From Streptomyces atratus (GTDB taxonomy: Bacteria; Actinomycetota; Actinomycetes; Streptomycetales; Streptomycetaceae), in NCBI RefSeq assembly GCF_014648655.1, contig NZ_BMRN01000019.1:1-64000 (forward strand): a DNA stretch of 64,000 nt, written 5' to 3'. This document shows positions 9,086 through 17,252 of the stretch, piece by piece. The translations under genes were made by a program, and so were the position numbers. Numbering within the stretch: the first letter of the stretch is position 1; each line of letters begins with the position of its first letter. A model generated the notes under the pieces. That model was not told where the DNA came from, ran no database searches, and worked only from the letters and a program-made list of their open reading frames with translations.

Positions 9086-10452
9086 CGCCCTCCACCTCCC
9101 GTGCTGTTGTTACCTGAACTGCCTGATCCGCCACCTCGGGGGGAGCGGCTGCCGTGGGGGGTGCCGGAGGTCGGCCCCGATCCGCTGCGGGGCGGAGGTG
9201 CGGCGGAGGGGACAGATCCGCCGCCGACTCCGCTCCCGCCGCCGGAGTTGCGGGAGCTGTGGGCGGCGACACCGCCGCTGACCGCGTTGGCGGGCCTGGC
9301 CCCGCCGTTGCCGCTGTCGCCGCTGTTCTGGCCGCTGCGGCTGCTGTGGGTCTTGATGCCTTGGGAGACGAGAGCGGCAGGGGAGCTGATCATCGCGGCG
9401 GCCTGGGAGCCGTCGGTGGCCTGCTTGCGGTTGGTGCGGGCGCCCTGGATCTCGTCGCCGAAGCCGGGGACGAACCGGTAGATCATCGCGGAGGCGAAGA
9501 TCGCGAGCAGGATGATGGCGAGACCGGACACGACGGAGGAGAACGCGTTCGGCCCGTCGTCCCCGGAGAGCGCGCCGGCCAGCCCCAGCACGATGACGAT
9601 GACCGGTTTCACCATGATCACCGCGATCATGATGCCCGCCCAGCGGCGCACGTGGCCCCACATGTTCTTGTCGACGAGCCCCGCGTAGACGACGGTGCCG
9701 AGGAGGGCGCCCACGTAGAGCAGGGCTGCGCGGATGACGAGCTCCAGGTAGAGGACGCCCGCGGCGAGGATCGAGACGAGTGAGACGACGATCAGCATGA
9801 TCGGTCCGCCGCCGATGTCGGAGCCCTTCTTGAGCGCTTCGGCGAACGACCCGAAGAAGACGTCGGCCTTGTTTCCCGTGGCCGAGGCGATCACGTCACT
9901 GACGCCGTCGGTGGCGGATACGACCACGTAGAGGACGAGTGGGGTGAAGGCTGAGGCGATGACTGTCAGCCAGAGGAATCCGACGGCTTCGGAGATCGCG
10001 GTGGTGAGCGGGACACCACGGATGGCGCGCTTGGCGACGGCGAACAGCCACAGGACGAGCGTGAGGATGGCGGAGGCCGCGAACACGATCGCGTACTGCT
10101 GCCGGAAGGTCTCGTCGGTGAAGTCGACGTTCGCGGTTTGCTTCACGGCCTCGCTGAGCTTGCCGATGATCCATGCGGCGGCGTCGGCGCAACCGCGGGC
10201 GAGGGAGGAGAGGGGGTCCAGGGAGTTGTCGAGGGTGGTGGAGGGATCGGACTTGGGGGCGCCTGCGTCGCCGTCCTCGCAGTAGTCCCTGGCGGGGCCG
10301 CGGATCAGGTCGCATGCGTTGTTGCTTGCGCTGGGCTTCGGGCTCGGCGAGGGCTCAGCGAATGCTCGGCTGGCCAGCATGACGAGAGCGACCTGCAGAC
10401 TGGTAGCCGCCGCTGCGAGTGAAAGGACTCGGCTGGGTCGTTTACCGGGCAT
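9082..10452 (-). CDS. Polytopic membrane protein, VirB6/TrbL-like
   Basis: 456 residues. A signal-like segment (LSLAAAATSLQVALVMLASRAFA) is followed by a Ser/Pro/Lys linker and a short Cys-containing region (ACDLIRGPARDYCEDG). At least five strong membrane helices lie between about residues 100 and 330, for example AIVFAASAILTLVLWLFAVA and MIAVIMVKPVIVIVLGLAGAL. The C-terminal tail is long and rich in Gly and Ser. The ATG at 10452 has GGAGGGT upstream and overlaps the previous gene by 11 bases. Position and topology fit the inner-membrane channel component of a type IV secretion-like system. Confidence 0.75.
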   Translation of the reverse strand: MPGKRPSRVLSLAAAATSLQVALVMLASRAFAEPSPSPKPSASNNACDLIRGPARDYCEDGDAGAPKSDPSTTLDNSLDPLSSLARGCADAAAWIIGKLSEAVKQTANVDFTDETFRQQYAIVFAASAILTLVLWLFAVAKRAIRGVPLTTAISEAVGFLWLTVIASAFTPLVLYVVVSATDGVSDVIASATGNKADVFFGSFAEALKKGSDIGGGPIMLIVVSLVSILAAGVLYLELVIRAALLYVGALLGTVVYAGLVDKNMWGHVRRWAGIMIAVIMVKPVIVIVLGLAGALSGDDGPNAFSSVVSGLAIILLAIFASAMIYRFVPGFGDEIQGARTNRKQATDGSQAAAMISSPAALVSQGIKTHSSRSGQNSGDSGNGGARPANAVSGGVAAHSSRNSGGGSGVGGGSVPSAAPPPRSGSGPTSGTPHGSRSPRGGGSGSSGNNSTGGGGR

Positions 10453-11317
10453 ACGTGAACCCTCCGAACTCTTCCACGGCGTTGGCCATTTCCTCGGCGG
10501 GGGAAGCAGCCTGGTCACGGCCTACGGGGGTGGGGCCGTCCTTCTGGGTGAAGTCGGTGATCTTCCAGTCCCCGTCGATCCATGCCAGGTCGAAGGTGTT
10601 GGTGAACCAGCTCTCGGAGACGGGGTTCTTGGAACCTTCACCGGCCAGCCCGAACAGGGCTGAGTACCAAACGGCGACGCTTGCAGTGTCGCCGTTGAAC
10701 TTCACAATCTTGGTGCCGGCCGGGTTGGAACGTGAGATGAAGGTCAGACCGGAAGGTGCAGTGCCGTCAGCATTCAGCCCGATGCTGGTGAGAAAGTCCT
10801 GACCGGAGTAGACCTTGTCAAGGTCACCCTGGCGGGCAGCGGCGACCGCAGGGGCGTATACGGCGGTGACGATCACGCGACGACGGGTTCTGTCGAACAT
10901 GTCGGCTGAGCCGAGCGCTACGGAGTAGTTCGCCGCCGCGCTCTGCGCCCCCTGCTCGTCATGGGCGAACCCCGAAGGAATCGAACCGTTCTTCCCCGTC
11001 ACCGGCTTCGTACCCGTGGCCGCCGTGGACGACGAATCCGGCTTGCTGCCCCCGTTCCCCGAGCCGCCTCCGCTGCCGTCCTTGCCGCCTCCGCCCATGT
11101 TCGCGAACGCGATAGCCGCGATCAGGAGGACGACCACGCCGACCACCGTGACAAGGGAGCGGGAGCTGCGGGCGGGGCGGCGGGGGGTGCTGTAGCCGTC
11201 GCTGCCCTCGCCGTCGGGGAGGCGGGTACGGGTCTGGCGCGTACCGCCGATGGTGCTGTATCCATCGTCCGTACGACCTGAACCGCTGCCGTAGCCGTTC
11301 TCGTCGTCGAGGCTCAT
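10442..11317 (-). CDS. Bitopic membrane protein, VirB8/TcpC-like
   Basis: 291 residues. A polar cytoplasmic N terminus (about 1-52) with repeated DGYST motifs is followed by one membrane helix (SLVTVVGVVVLLIAAIAFANM, about 54-74). A Gly/Ser/Lys linker and an extracellular domain of about 170 residues follow. The domain ends in a strand pattern (FDLAWIDGDWKITDFTQ) seen in NTF2-like conjugation proteins such as VirB8 and TcpC. Its place between the small membrane protein and the VirB6-like gene supports a periplasm-side scaffold role. Confidence 0.7.
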   Translation of the reverse strand: MSLDDENGYGSGSGRTDDGYSTIGGTRQTRTRLPDGEGSDGYSTPRRPARSSRSLVTVVGVVVLLIAAIAFANMGGGGKDGSGGGSGNGGSKPDSSSTAATGTKPVTGKNGSIPSGFAHDEQGAQSAAANYSVALGSADMFDRTRRRVIVTAVYAPAVAAARQGDLDKVYSGQDFLTSIGLNADGTAPSGLTFISRSNPAGTKIVKFNGDTASVAVWYSALFGLAGEGSKNPVSESWFTNTFDLAWIDGDWKITDFTQKDGPTPVGRDQAASPAEEMANAVEEFGGFTYAR

Positions 11318-11496
11318 GCCGCGTACGCCCCCTCAACCGTTTCCTGAACCGGGTAGTACGACGGTAGCCGTGCGGGTTCCCGCGTGGACGCGGTGTGGTG
11401 ACTCGACATCAGGGAAACGTAACCTCTGCCGGTGGGCACGACGGACGGATGGTGTGGGAGTGGGCGGGACTGCCCCTGACATGGGATGACAGCCGG

Positions 11497-11847
11497 TCAG
11501 ACGGCCATCCCGTAGACGATGGTGAACAAGGTGCCCAGCGATCCGATGATGAACACACCGGTCAGACCGGCAACGATCAGCCCCTTGCCCTGCTCCGCGC
11601 TGAAGGTGTCACGCAGTGCCGTGGCGCCGATGCGCTGCTTTGCCGCACCCCAGACCGCGATGCCGAGGCAGAGCAGGATGGCAATGGCCATCACGACCTC
11701 GATCATTACGCGGGCCTCGTTGCCCAAGGTCCCGAACGGCCCCCAGTTCGGGGCGATTCCGCCGATGATGGTGGTGATGTCGCCCTTTTCAGCTGCCAGG
11801 ATCATGTAAGTCACCGCCCCTGTTGGGTAGTTCATTGCCCCTGCCAT
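11497..11847 (-). CDS. Small two-helix membrane protein, VirB2-like position
   Basis: 116 residues with two strong hydrophobic segments (VMIEVVMAIAILLCLGIAVWGAA and GLIVAGLTGVFIIGSLGTLFTIVYG). This is the layout of VirB2/TrbC pilin-like and TcpC-associated small proteins. It is the first gene of the six-gene operon, separated by 179 bases from the next. An alternative ATG at 11835 is possible. The chosen one has GAGAGCGA upstream. The promoter probably lies in the 242 bases before it. Confidence 0.65.
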   Translation of the reverse strand: MAGAMNYPTGAVTYMILAAEKGDITTIIGGIAPNWGPFGTLGNEARVMIEVVMAIAILLCLGIAVWGAAKQRIGATALRDTFSAEQGKGLIVAGLTGVFIIGSLGTLFTIVYGMAV

Positions 11848-12089
11848 ACGACACGGGTCGCTCTCTATCTTCGCTGATGAAACTGCTTTCGTACGACGAC
11901 TTGAGGGCTCTCTTTACCCGGATCTCGCACGTTTGACCGGTCCGACCGCCCTGACCTGCGGATCGAATCGGTGTATGACCGAATACGTATGGTTACTCTG
12001 TGTATCACGGAGGGTGACCCCGGGCAATGACTGTCATCCCGCCACCCTGGCCGAGACTCTTGGGCAGGGCTGGTCAGCGCAGTGGCTGG

Positions 12090-12716
12090 TCAGAGCAGGG
12101 GGTGGCGTGGGACGGGTGGCCGGGGTGGTGTCGTCCAGGTCGGCGGCGGCCGGAAATCGCACCAGGTGCCGTCGAAGGGAAACGTTCCGGCCTCGGCGAG
12201 CCGTACGACCGAGGTGCCCTCGCTTCGGATGGCTGACGCTTCGTCGGCCGACCAGTAGGCAGGGTCACCGGTCTTCTCGGCGAAGGACTGCTCGTCCTTC
12301 CACCGCCAGCTCCGGTCCGGGGCCACGTTGATGTCGAGTTCGTGGTCGGTGATGTCGATGTCGTCGCCGTGGTGGACCCGGCGCTCCAGATTTACGTACC
12401 AGCCACGGAACTTCTGTCTGCGGCCGAAGAGCCAGAGGACGGAGTGCGCGGCACCGGTCGGCTGATAGAAGAGCGCGCTGCCCATGGGCCACCGGTCGGC
12501 GACCAAGGGATATCCGGCGGGCGGGCGGTCGCGCGGGGCGATGTCCCGCAGGTGTGTCCCGCGCGGAAGTTTCGTACGCCACATCGGTGTGCCGGTCTCC
12601 ATCCACACCAGCTGGCCCGCCTCGGTGCGCTCTACGAGGCGTACGGGCACCGAGGCGCTCAGGTGTCCGCCGATGAAGAAGTTCCAGCGGAGTATCCGGC
12701 CCGGGTCGTTGTTCAT
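12090..12716 (-). CDS. DUF402 domain-containing protein
   Basis: 208 residues. The middle carries the DUF402 pattern: a WYVNLERR strand, then the acidic DIDITDHELDINV segment, which in this family binds metal and resembles FomD/Ntdp phosphatases. The N terminus (RILRWNFFIGGHLSASVPVRLVE) fits the barrel start. The gene stands alone between the T4SS-like operon and a decayed kinase. The likely activity is nucleoside di- or triphosphate hydrolysis, by family only. Confidence 0.8.
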   Translation of the reverse strand: MNNDPGRILRWNFFIGGHLSASVPVRLVERTEAGQLVWMETGTPMWRTKLPRGTHLRDIAPRDRPPAGYPLVADRWPMGSALFYQPTGAAHSVLWLFGRRQKFRGWYVNLERRVHHGDDIDITDHELDINVAPDRSWRWKDEQSFAEKTGDPAYWSADEASAIRSEGTSVVRLAEAGTFPFDGTWCDFRPPPTWTTPPRPPVPRHPLL

Positions 12717-12723
12717 CCGTTGA

Positions 12724-13191
12724 TCATTCCCGCAGTGGAGCGGGTGGACACGTGGCCAGGCAGGTCAGGGACGAGTCACCGCCGAAGGAGCGGTGTCGGC
12801 CTTCCGATGGGCTCTGCCGCGGTGGCCCGGAGCAGTACCGCGCACAGGAACGCCGCCCCGGCTCGTCCAGCAGCTCCGCCAGGCTGCGGCCCGGTACCGG
12901 CTCCATCAGCAGCCAGGGGTAGGAGCCCTCGCCCTCGTCGATGACGTGATGGAGCGTCACCATGCGACGGTGGCTGAGCCGAGCCGGCGTCCGGGCCTCG
13001 CGCGGCACCCGTGAGGCGGCGGAGCTCTCGGGGGCCGGCTCCGCAGTGAGCGGGCAGACTTGCTCGACCGCGACCTCTCGATGCAACACGAGGTCCCGAG
13101 CTCGCCGGACCGTGCCCATCCCGCTGCTACCCAGCCGCTCCACCGGCTCGAAGCGCTTGTCAATGACCCGCCCGCTCCCGCCATCGATCAC
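12724..13191 (-). pseudogene. Truncated serine/threonine kinase remnant
   Basis: The frame begins like a PknB-type kinase N lobe: a glycine loop (VERLGSSGMGTVRRARD), a VAxK-like strand read as VAVEQV so the catalytic lysine is missing, a LSHRRMVTLHHVIDEGE segment, and a hinge (PWLLMEPVPGRSLAELLDE). After the hinge similarity stops and a meaningless tail follows, with no HRD or DFG motif. It lies head-to-head with a complete kinase of the same type at 13406, so it is probably a degraded relative. The start is approximate. Confidence 0.65.
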
Positions 13192-13405
13192 GCCGGGAGC
13201 CTGCGCGCGCGCCGGTGTCGGCCACAGCCGATCTGCCGCCGTAGTCCGTGATTGCGAGGGCGAGTCGGCGCTGTGTAATGCCGAGGTAACAGTCGATTCC
13301 GTCTTGCTGCCGCTGGATGGTGGTGGTGGGATCATCGGTGCGGTCCCGAAAAGACGGGGCCGGCGCGGCGAGTGTGGATTGACGGTCGGCCGAGCGGGGG
13401 CGCGG

Positions 13406-15529
13406 GTGGTTTTGCGGGTTCTTGGCGGCCGTTACGAGTTGGTCGCGTTCGTCGGCCGGGGCGGTATGGGGGAGGTCTGGGAAGGCCGCGATCGTCTGAT
13501 CGAGCGCCGCGTCGCGGTCAAGCTGCTGCCGCACGACCGGCGCGACACCTCCGGCGCCCAGTTGTTCTTCCGCGAGGCCCGAACCGCCGGCGGGCTGAAC
13601 CACACGGGCGTGGTGACGGTCTTCGACCTGGGCCAGGACCCCGACGACGGCACCCTCTACCTGGTGATGGAGTTCCTCACCGGGCGGGACCTGGACATGG
13701 TGCTCCGCGAGGACGGGCCACCCCAGGTGCCCACTGCCGTGGACTGGGCGGCACAGACCGCCGAAGCCTTGCAGGCCGCCCATGCAGCCGGGATCGTGCA
13801 CCGGGACCTGAAACCGGCGAACCTCATGCTCACCCCGGACGACCGGATCAAGATCCTCGACTTCGGCATCGCCCGGTACATGGCGTCCACACACAAGTCG
13901 AGCAAGGTCATCGGCACGCTCGCCTACATGCCGCCCGAACGTTTCGGCGATCTCCCCGCGGATGCCCGCTCCGACCTGTACTCCCTGGGCTGTGTGCTCC
14001 ACGAACTCCTCACCGGAAGCACCCCCTTCCGGACCACCGAGCCAGTCGCGATGATGGCCGCTCACCTGAACACGGCCCCGGAGCCACCGGGCCATGCTCG
14101 CCCCGGTGTGCCCACCGCCCTGGACGACCTGGTGATGGCCCTCCTCGCCAAGGACCCCGACGACCGCCCCGCATCAGCGGCCGAGGTCCGCGACCGCCTC
14201 CGCGGACTATCCACCGCAACCCCACCATCCCGTGCCGAATCCCATCTGTCCGGCGCGGACACGGAAACCGTCACCACCCCGCTCACCGGTGTCGGCATCG
14301 GCGCAGCCCGAACGCCGGTGTTCGGGCCAGGACCGGCCGCAGGCACGTCGACCCCGGTTCGGCGCATCAGCCGCCGCACAGCGCTGCGGCTCGGCATCGG
14401 CGCTGTCGCCAGTGCAGGCATCGCCGCCGCGGCCTTCACTCTGTTCGACCACAACACCCCCGCCGACCACAACACCCCCGCCGACCACAAGACCCCCGTC
14501 GACCGCAAGACCCTCGACCCGCGGCTCCGGTGGCGATACACCACCGGCGATGCGGTCACGTCGTCGCCGACGGTGGCCGGCGGGGTGGTGTACGTCGGCA
14601 GCACCGACGGGAGCGTGTATGCCCTGGACGCCGCTACCGGGGAGAGGAAATGGGCCTACTCCACCGGCAACAAGGTCGAAGGGGTGCCGACGGTGGCCGG
14701 CGGGGTGGTGTACGTCGGCAGCACCGACGGGAGCGTGTATGCCCTGGACGCCGCTACCGGGGAGAGGAAATGGGCCTACCCCACCGGCAGCAAGCTCGAA
14801 GCGTCGCCGACGGTGGTCGGCGGGGTCGTGTACATCGGCGGCAACAGTAAGGCGTTCGCCCTGGACGCGGCCACCGGGAACGAGAGGTGGGCCGTCTCCT
14901 GCGATTCCGGACTCGAGTTGCCGGCGGTGGATGGCGGGGTGGTGTACATCGCCGGCTACAACTCCGTGACCGCCTTGGTCGCGGCCACCGGGGGCGAGAA
15001 ATGGACACGCCGCGCAAGTGACTGGGGATTCGACAGGGACGACGCGTGGGACCACACGCCGGAGGACTGGCGCTTCACGTCGCCGACGGTGGCCGACGGG
15101 GTGGTGTATATCGGGAGCAGCAAGAGGGTGTACGCCTTGGACGCGGCCACCGGGAAAAAGAAATGGGCCTACGCCACAGGCGGCACGGTCGGGTCGTCGC
15201 CGACGGTGGCCGACAAGGTCGTGTACGTCGGGAGCAGCAGCAAGAGGGTGTACGCCTTGGACGCGGTCACCGGGAAGAAGAAATGGGTCTTCGTCACCGG
15301 CGGCACGGTCGAAGGGGCGCCGAGGGTGGCCGACGGAGTCGTGTACATCGGCAGCTTTGACCACAACGTGTACGCCTTGGACGCGGTCACCGGGAACAAG
15401 AAATGGGCCTACGCCACCGGCGGCAGGGTCCAATCATCGCCGGCGGCGGTCGACGGGGTCGTGTACGTCGGCAGTTTCGACCACAACGTGCACGCCCTGA
15501 AGGCTGCTGTCGAGGACAGCCCGACATAG
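13406..15529 (+). CDS. Membrane serine/threonine kinase with PQQ-like propeller
   Basis: About 707 residues. The kinase domain runs from about 10 to 270: glycine loop GRGGMGEVW at 17-25, catalytic K39 (RVAVKLL), HRDLKPAN with D134, and DFG with D152. A Pro/Thr-rich linker and a single membrane helix (near 324-347) follow. The C-terminal extracellular part holds seven or more blades of about 40 residues, each carrying variants of VVYVGSTDGSVYALDAATG. This is a PQQ-binding/Ser-Thr-kinase sensor architecture like Streptomyces AfsK. The GTG at 13406 follows GAGCGGGGG. The open frame continues upstream to 12962 but only across the antisense pseudogene. Confidence 0.9.
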   Translation: MVLRVLGGRYELVAFVGRGGMGEVWEGRDRLIERRVAVKLLPHDRRDTSGAQLFFREARTAGGLNHTGVVTVFDLGQDPDDGTLYLVMEFLTGRDLDMVLREDGPPQVPTAVDWAAQTAEALQAAHAAGIVHRDLKPANLMLTPDDRIKILDFGIARYMASTHKSSKVIGTLAYMPPERFGDLPADARSDLYSLGCVLHELLTGSTPFRTTEPVAMMAAHLNTAPEPPGHARPGVPTALDDLVMALLAKDPDDRPASAAEVRDRLRGLSTATPPSRAESHLSGADTETVTTPLTGVGIGAARTPVFGPGPAAGTSTPVRRISRRTALRLGIGAVASAGIAAAAFTLFDHNTPADHNTPADHKTPVDRKTLDPRLRWRYTTGDAVTSSPTVAGGVVYVGSTDGSVYALDAATGERKWAYSTGNKVEGVPTVAGGVVYVGSTDGSVYALDAATGERKWAYPTGSKLEASPTVVGGVVYIGGNSKAFALDAATGNERWAVSCDSGLELPAVDGGVVYIAGYNSVTALVAATGGEKWTRRASDWGFDRDDAWDHTPEDWRFTSPTVADGVVYIGSSKRVYALDAATGKKKWAYATGGTVGSSPTVADKVVYVGSSSKRVYALDAVTGKKKWVFVTGGTVEGAPRVADGVVYIGSFDHNVYALDAVTGNKKWAYATGGRVQSSPAAVDGVVYVGSFDHNVHALKAAVEDSPT
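14447..14518 (+). repeat. Four 18-bp tandem repeats in kinase linker
   Basis: The unit GACCACAACACCCCCGCC occurs twice exactly (14447, 14465) and twice with changes (14483, 14501). It encodes the repeats DHNTPA, DHNTPA, DHKTPV and DRKTLD just outside the membrane helix. It likely acts as a flexible spacer. Confidence 0.85.
14567..14779 (+). repeat. 120-bp tandem duplication of a propeller blade
   Basis: About 93 bases are identical between 14567-14659 and 14687-14779, exactly 120 bases apart, so one 40-residue blade was copied with almost no divergence. Two more blades near 15115 and 15235 are also close copies. This is recent expansion inside a coding repeat, and copy number may vary between strains. 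Confidence 0.88.
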
Positions 15530-15723
15530 CTCCCCCGCCTCCCCCGCCGGCCCGACGGCCTGCGGCTCCAGACTGAAAGCTCCCCATTGGTATCGGTCAG
15601 GCATGGGCGCACGGTGCGGTGGGACCGCTTGCCAGGGCCAGGCAACGGTGGGTTCCTGCACAGGTCGCGGGCGATGTTGTGGATGAAGTCCCTGGTCCTG
15701 TCGAGGTCCAGTGAGGCCCCTGC

Positions 15724-16623
15724 TCAGCCGTCCCGCACCCACGGCCGCAGTTTCTCCGGATTGCGGACCGCCCAGATCCGGGTGACGCGACCGTCGACGA
15801 CATCGAACGAGGCTACGGTCATGACGGCGCCGGCACGGTGGGCCACCAGGCCCGGCACACCGTTGACCGACCGCTCCAGGAGTTCGAGCCCCGGGGCCTT
15901 GTCGGCGATGGCGACCATGTACTGGGCGATGCGTGCACCGCCTTCGATCGGGCGTAGGACGGTACCGACCACGCCGCCGCCGTCGGCGGTCATCACGGCG
16001 GCCGGGTCGAGGAGGTCGACGAGGGCCGCAATGTCCTTGGTCTCCCATGCCTCTTTGACATGCCGCACCGTGTCGGCCTGACCGGCCGCCGTCACCGGAG
16101 CCCGCGCGACGCTCACCCGCCGCCGGGCGGAGGCCGCGAGCTGCTTGCAGGCCGCAGGGGTCCGGCCGAGGATGTCGGCGATCTCGGCGAAGGGGTACCG
16201 GAAGACGTCGTGCAGGACGAACGCCACCCGCTCGGCGGGTGTCATCGACTCCAGGACGACGAGGAAGGCCATGGTCACCGATTCGTCCAGGACCATCTGG
16301 TCGGCGGGGTCGGTGTCATGGCCGTGGTCCCACTCGGTGTGGTCGGGCAGCGGATCGGGCAACCACGCGCCGACATAGCGTTCACGCCGGGCCCGCGCCG
16401 AGCCGAGCACGTCCAGGCAGATGCGGCCGGTCACCGTCGTCAGCCAGGCGCCGGGGGACACGATCTCGTCCTGCCGACTTCGTGGCAGCGCGTACCAGCG
16501 CGCGTAGGCCTCCTGCACGGCGTCCTCGGACTCGGCCAGCGAACCGAGCAACCGGTAGGCGACATTGATCAGTTGGCGCCGCTCACCGGCTATCTCATCG
16601 GCGCTCGTCCCAGCCCTCCCCAT
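15724..16623 (-). CDS. ECF41-type RNA polymerase sigma factor (SigJ-like)
   Basis: 299 residues. Sigma region 2 is at about 15-80 (RLLGSLAESEDAVQEAYARWY) and region 4 at about 115-170 (PAERVAFVLHDVFRYPFAEIADILGRTPAACKQLASARRR-like). A C-terminal SnoaL/NTF2-like domain follows. The ECF41 linker motif WLPDPLPD and the C-terminal DGGG motif are both present. In this family the fused domain acts as a built-in regulator instead of an anti-sigma factor. The usual neighbour (carboxymuconolactone decarboxylase, oxidoreductase or epimerase) is absent. The divergent gene is a small membrane protein. Confidence 0.92.
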   Translation of the reverse strand: MGRAGTSADEIAGERRQLINVAYRLLGSLAESEDAVQEAYARWYALPRSRQDEIVSPGAWLTTVTGRICLDVLGSARARRERYVGAWLPDPLPDHTEWDHGHDTDPADQMVLDESVTMAFLVVLESMTPAERVAFVLHDVFRYPFAEIADILGRTPAACKQLAASARRRVSVARAPVTAAGQADTVRHVKEAWETKDIAALVDLLDPAAVMTADGGGVVGTVLRPIEGGARIAQYMVAIADKAPGLELLERSVNGVPGLVAHRAGAVMTVASFDVVDGRVTRIWAVRNPEKLRPWVRDG

Positions 16624-16726
16624 GCTCCCGACCGCCTCCTCGCCTTACCTTTCGCAGCCCCGCGTCGTCGGGCTGGTGAGACCTTATCGATCTACTGCCC
16701 CCTCGGGCGGAAAAGGGGACCGTGGC

Positions 16727-17092
16727 ATGGCAACCCAGGCGACGGCACAGCAGCACCGCTTCTCGTTTCTGCAGATCGCGATCACCCTGCAGACCCTGAC
16801 CATCTTCCTTCAAGCGGTCTCCGCCGGACTGCTGCTGACCTCGTCCTACGGCGAGACACTGCACGGTGTCGGAGCCCGCGTGATGTACGGGGCGACGATG
16901 CTGTATGTGCTCGCGGCGGTGCTGGCGTGGAAGCCGGGCGGCGGCTCGCCCCGGCCCGTCCGGCACGCGTCCGGCTTCCTTGTCCTCGCCTCGGTCCAGG
17001 TCGTGCTCGGCATCGCGCACATACCGTCGGTCCATCTCCCCCTGGGCGTCCTGATGTTCGGACTGAGCGTGCTGGCGCTGGCACGGCGCTGA
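16727..17092 (+). CDS. Small four-helix membrane protein
   Basis: 121 residues with four hydrophobic segments (about 14-38, 45-65, 78-98 and 100-118), a basic loop near residue 70 and a short C terminus. The ATG at 16727 has AAAAGGGGA upstream. It is divergent from the ECF41 sigma factor across 103 bases, so it is a candidate target of that sigma. No ECF41 promoter was evident by eye. I do not recognise a named family, and the function is unknown. Confidence 0.75.
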   Translation: MATQATAQQHRFSFLQIAITLQTLTIFLQAVSAGLLLTSSYGETLHGVGARVMYGATMLYVLAAVLAWKPGGGSPRPVRHASGFLVLASVQVVLGIAHIPSVHLPLGVLMFGLSVLALARR

Positions 17093-17252
17093 AGTCCGAT
17101 ACGGGGGCATACCGGGATCAACTGCAGCCTGTCCGGCGGATCAGGCCGGGGACGGGCCGGGCGGACGGGCCGGGTGGGGCGGGCGTTGGTGAATCCGCCA
17201 GGACCGTTGCCGCCGCGTGGCCGGGCCCGGCCGGCGGCTCCGGCGCCGTCGG

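Noticed and set aside
12962..13405. N-terminal extension of the propeller kinase
   Set aside because: The open frame continues upstream, but the residues are low complexity and antisense to the kinase remnant. The conserved kinase begins at GGRYELV.
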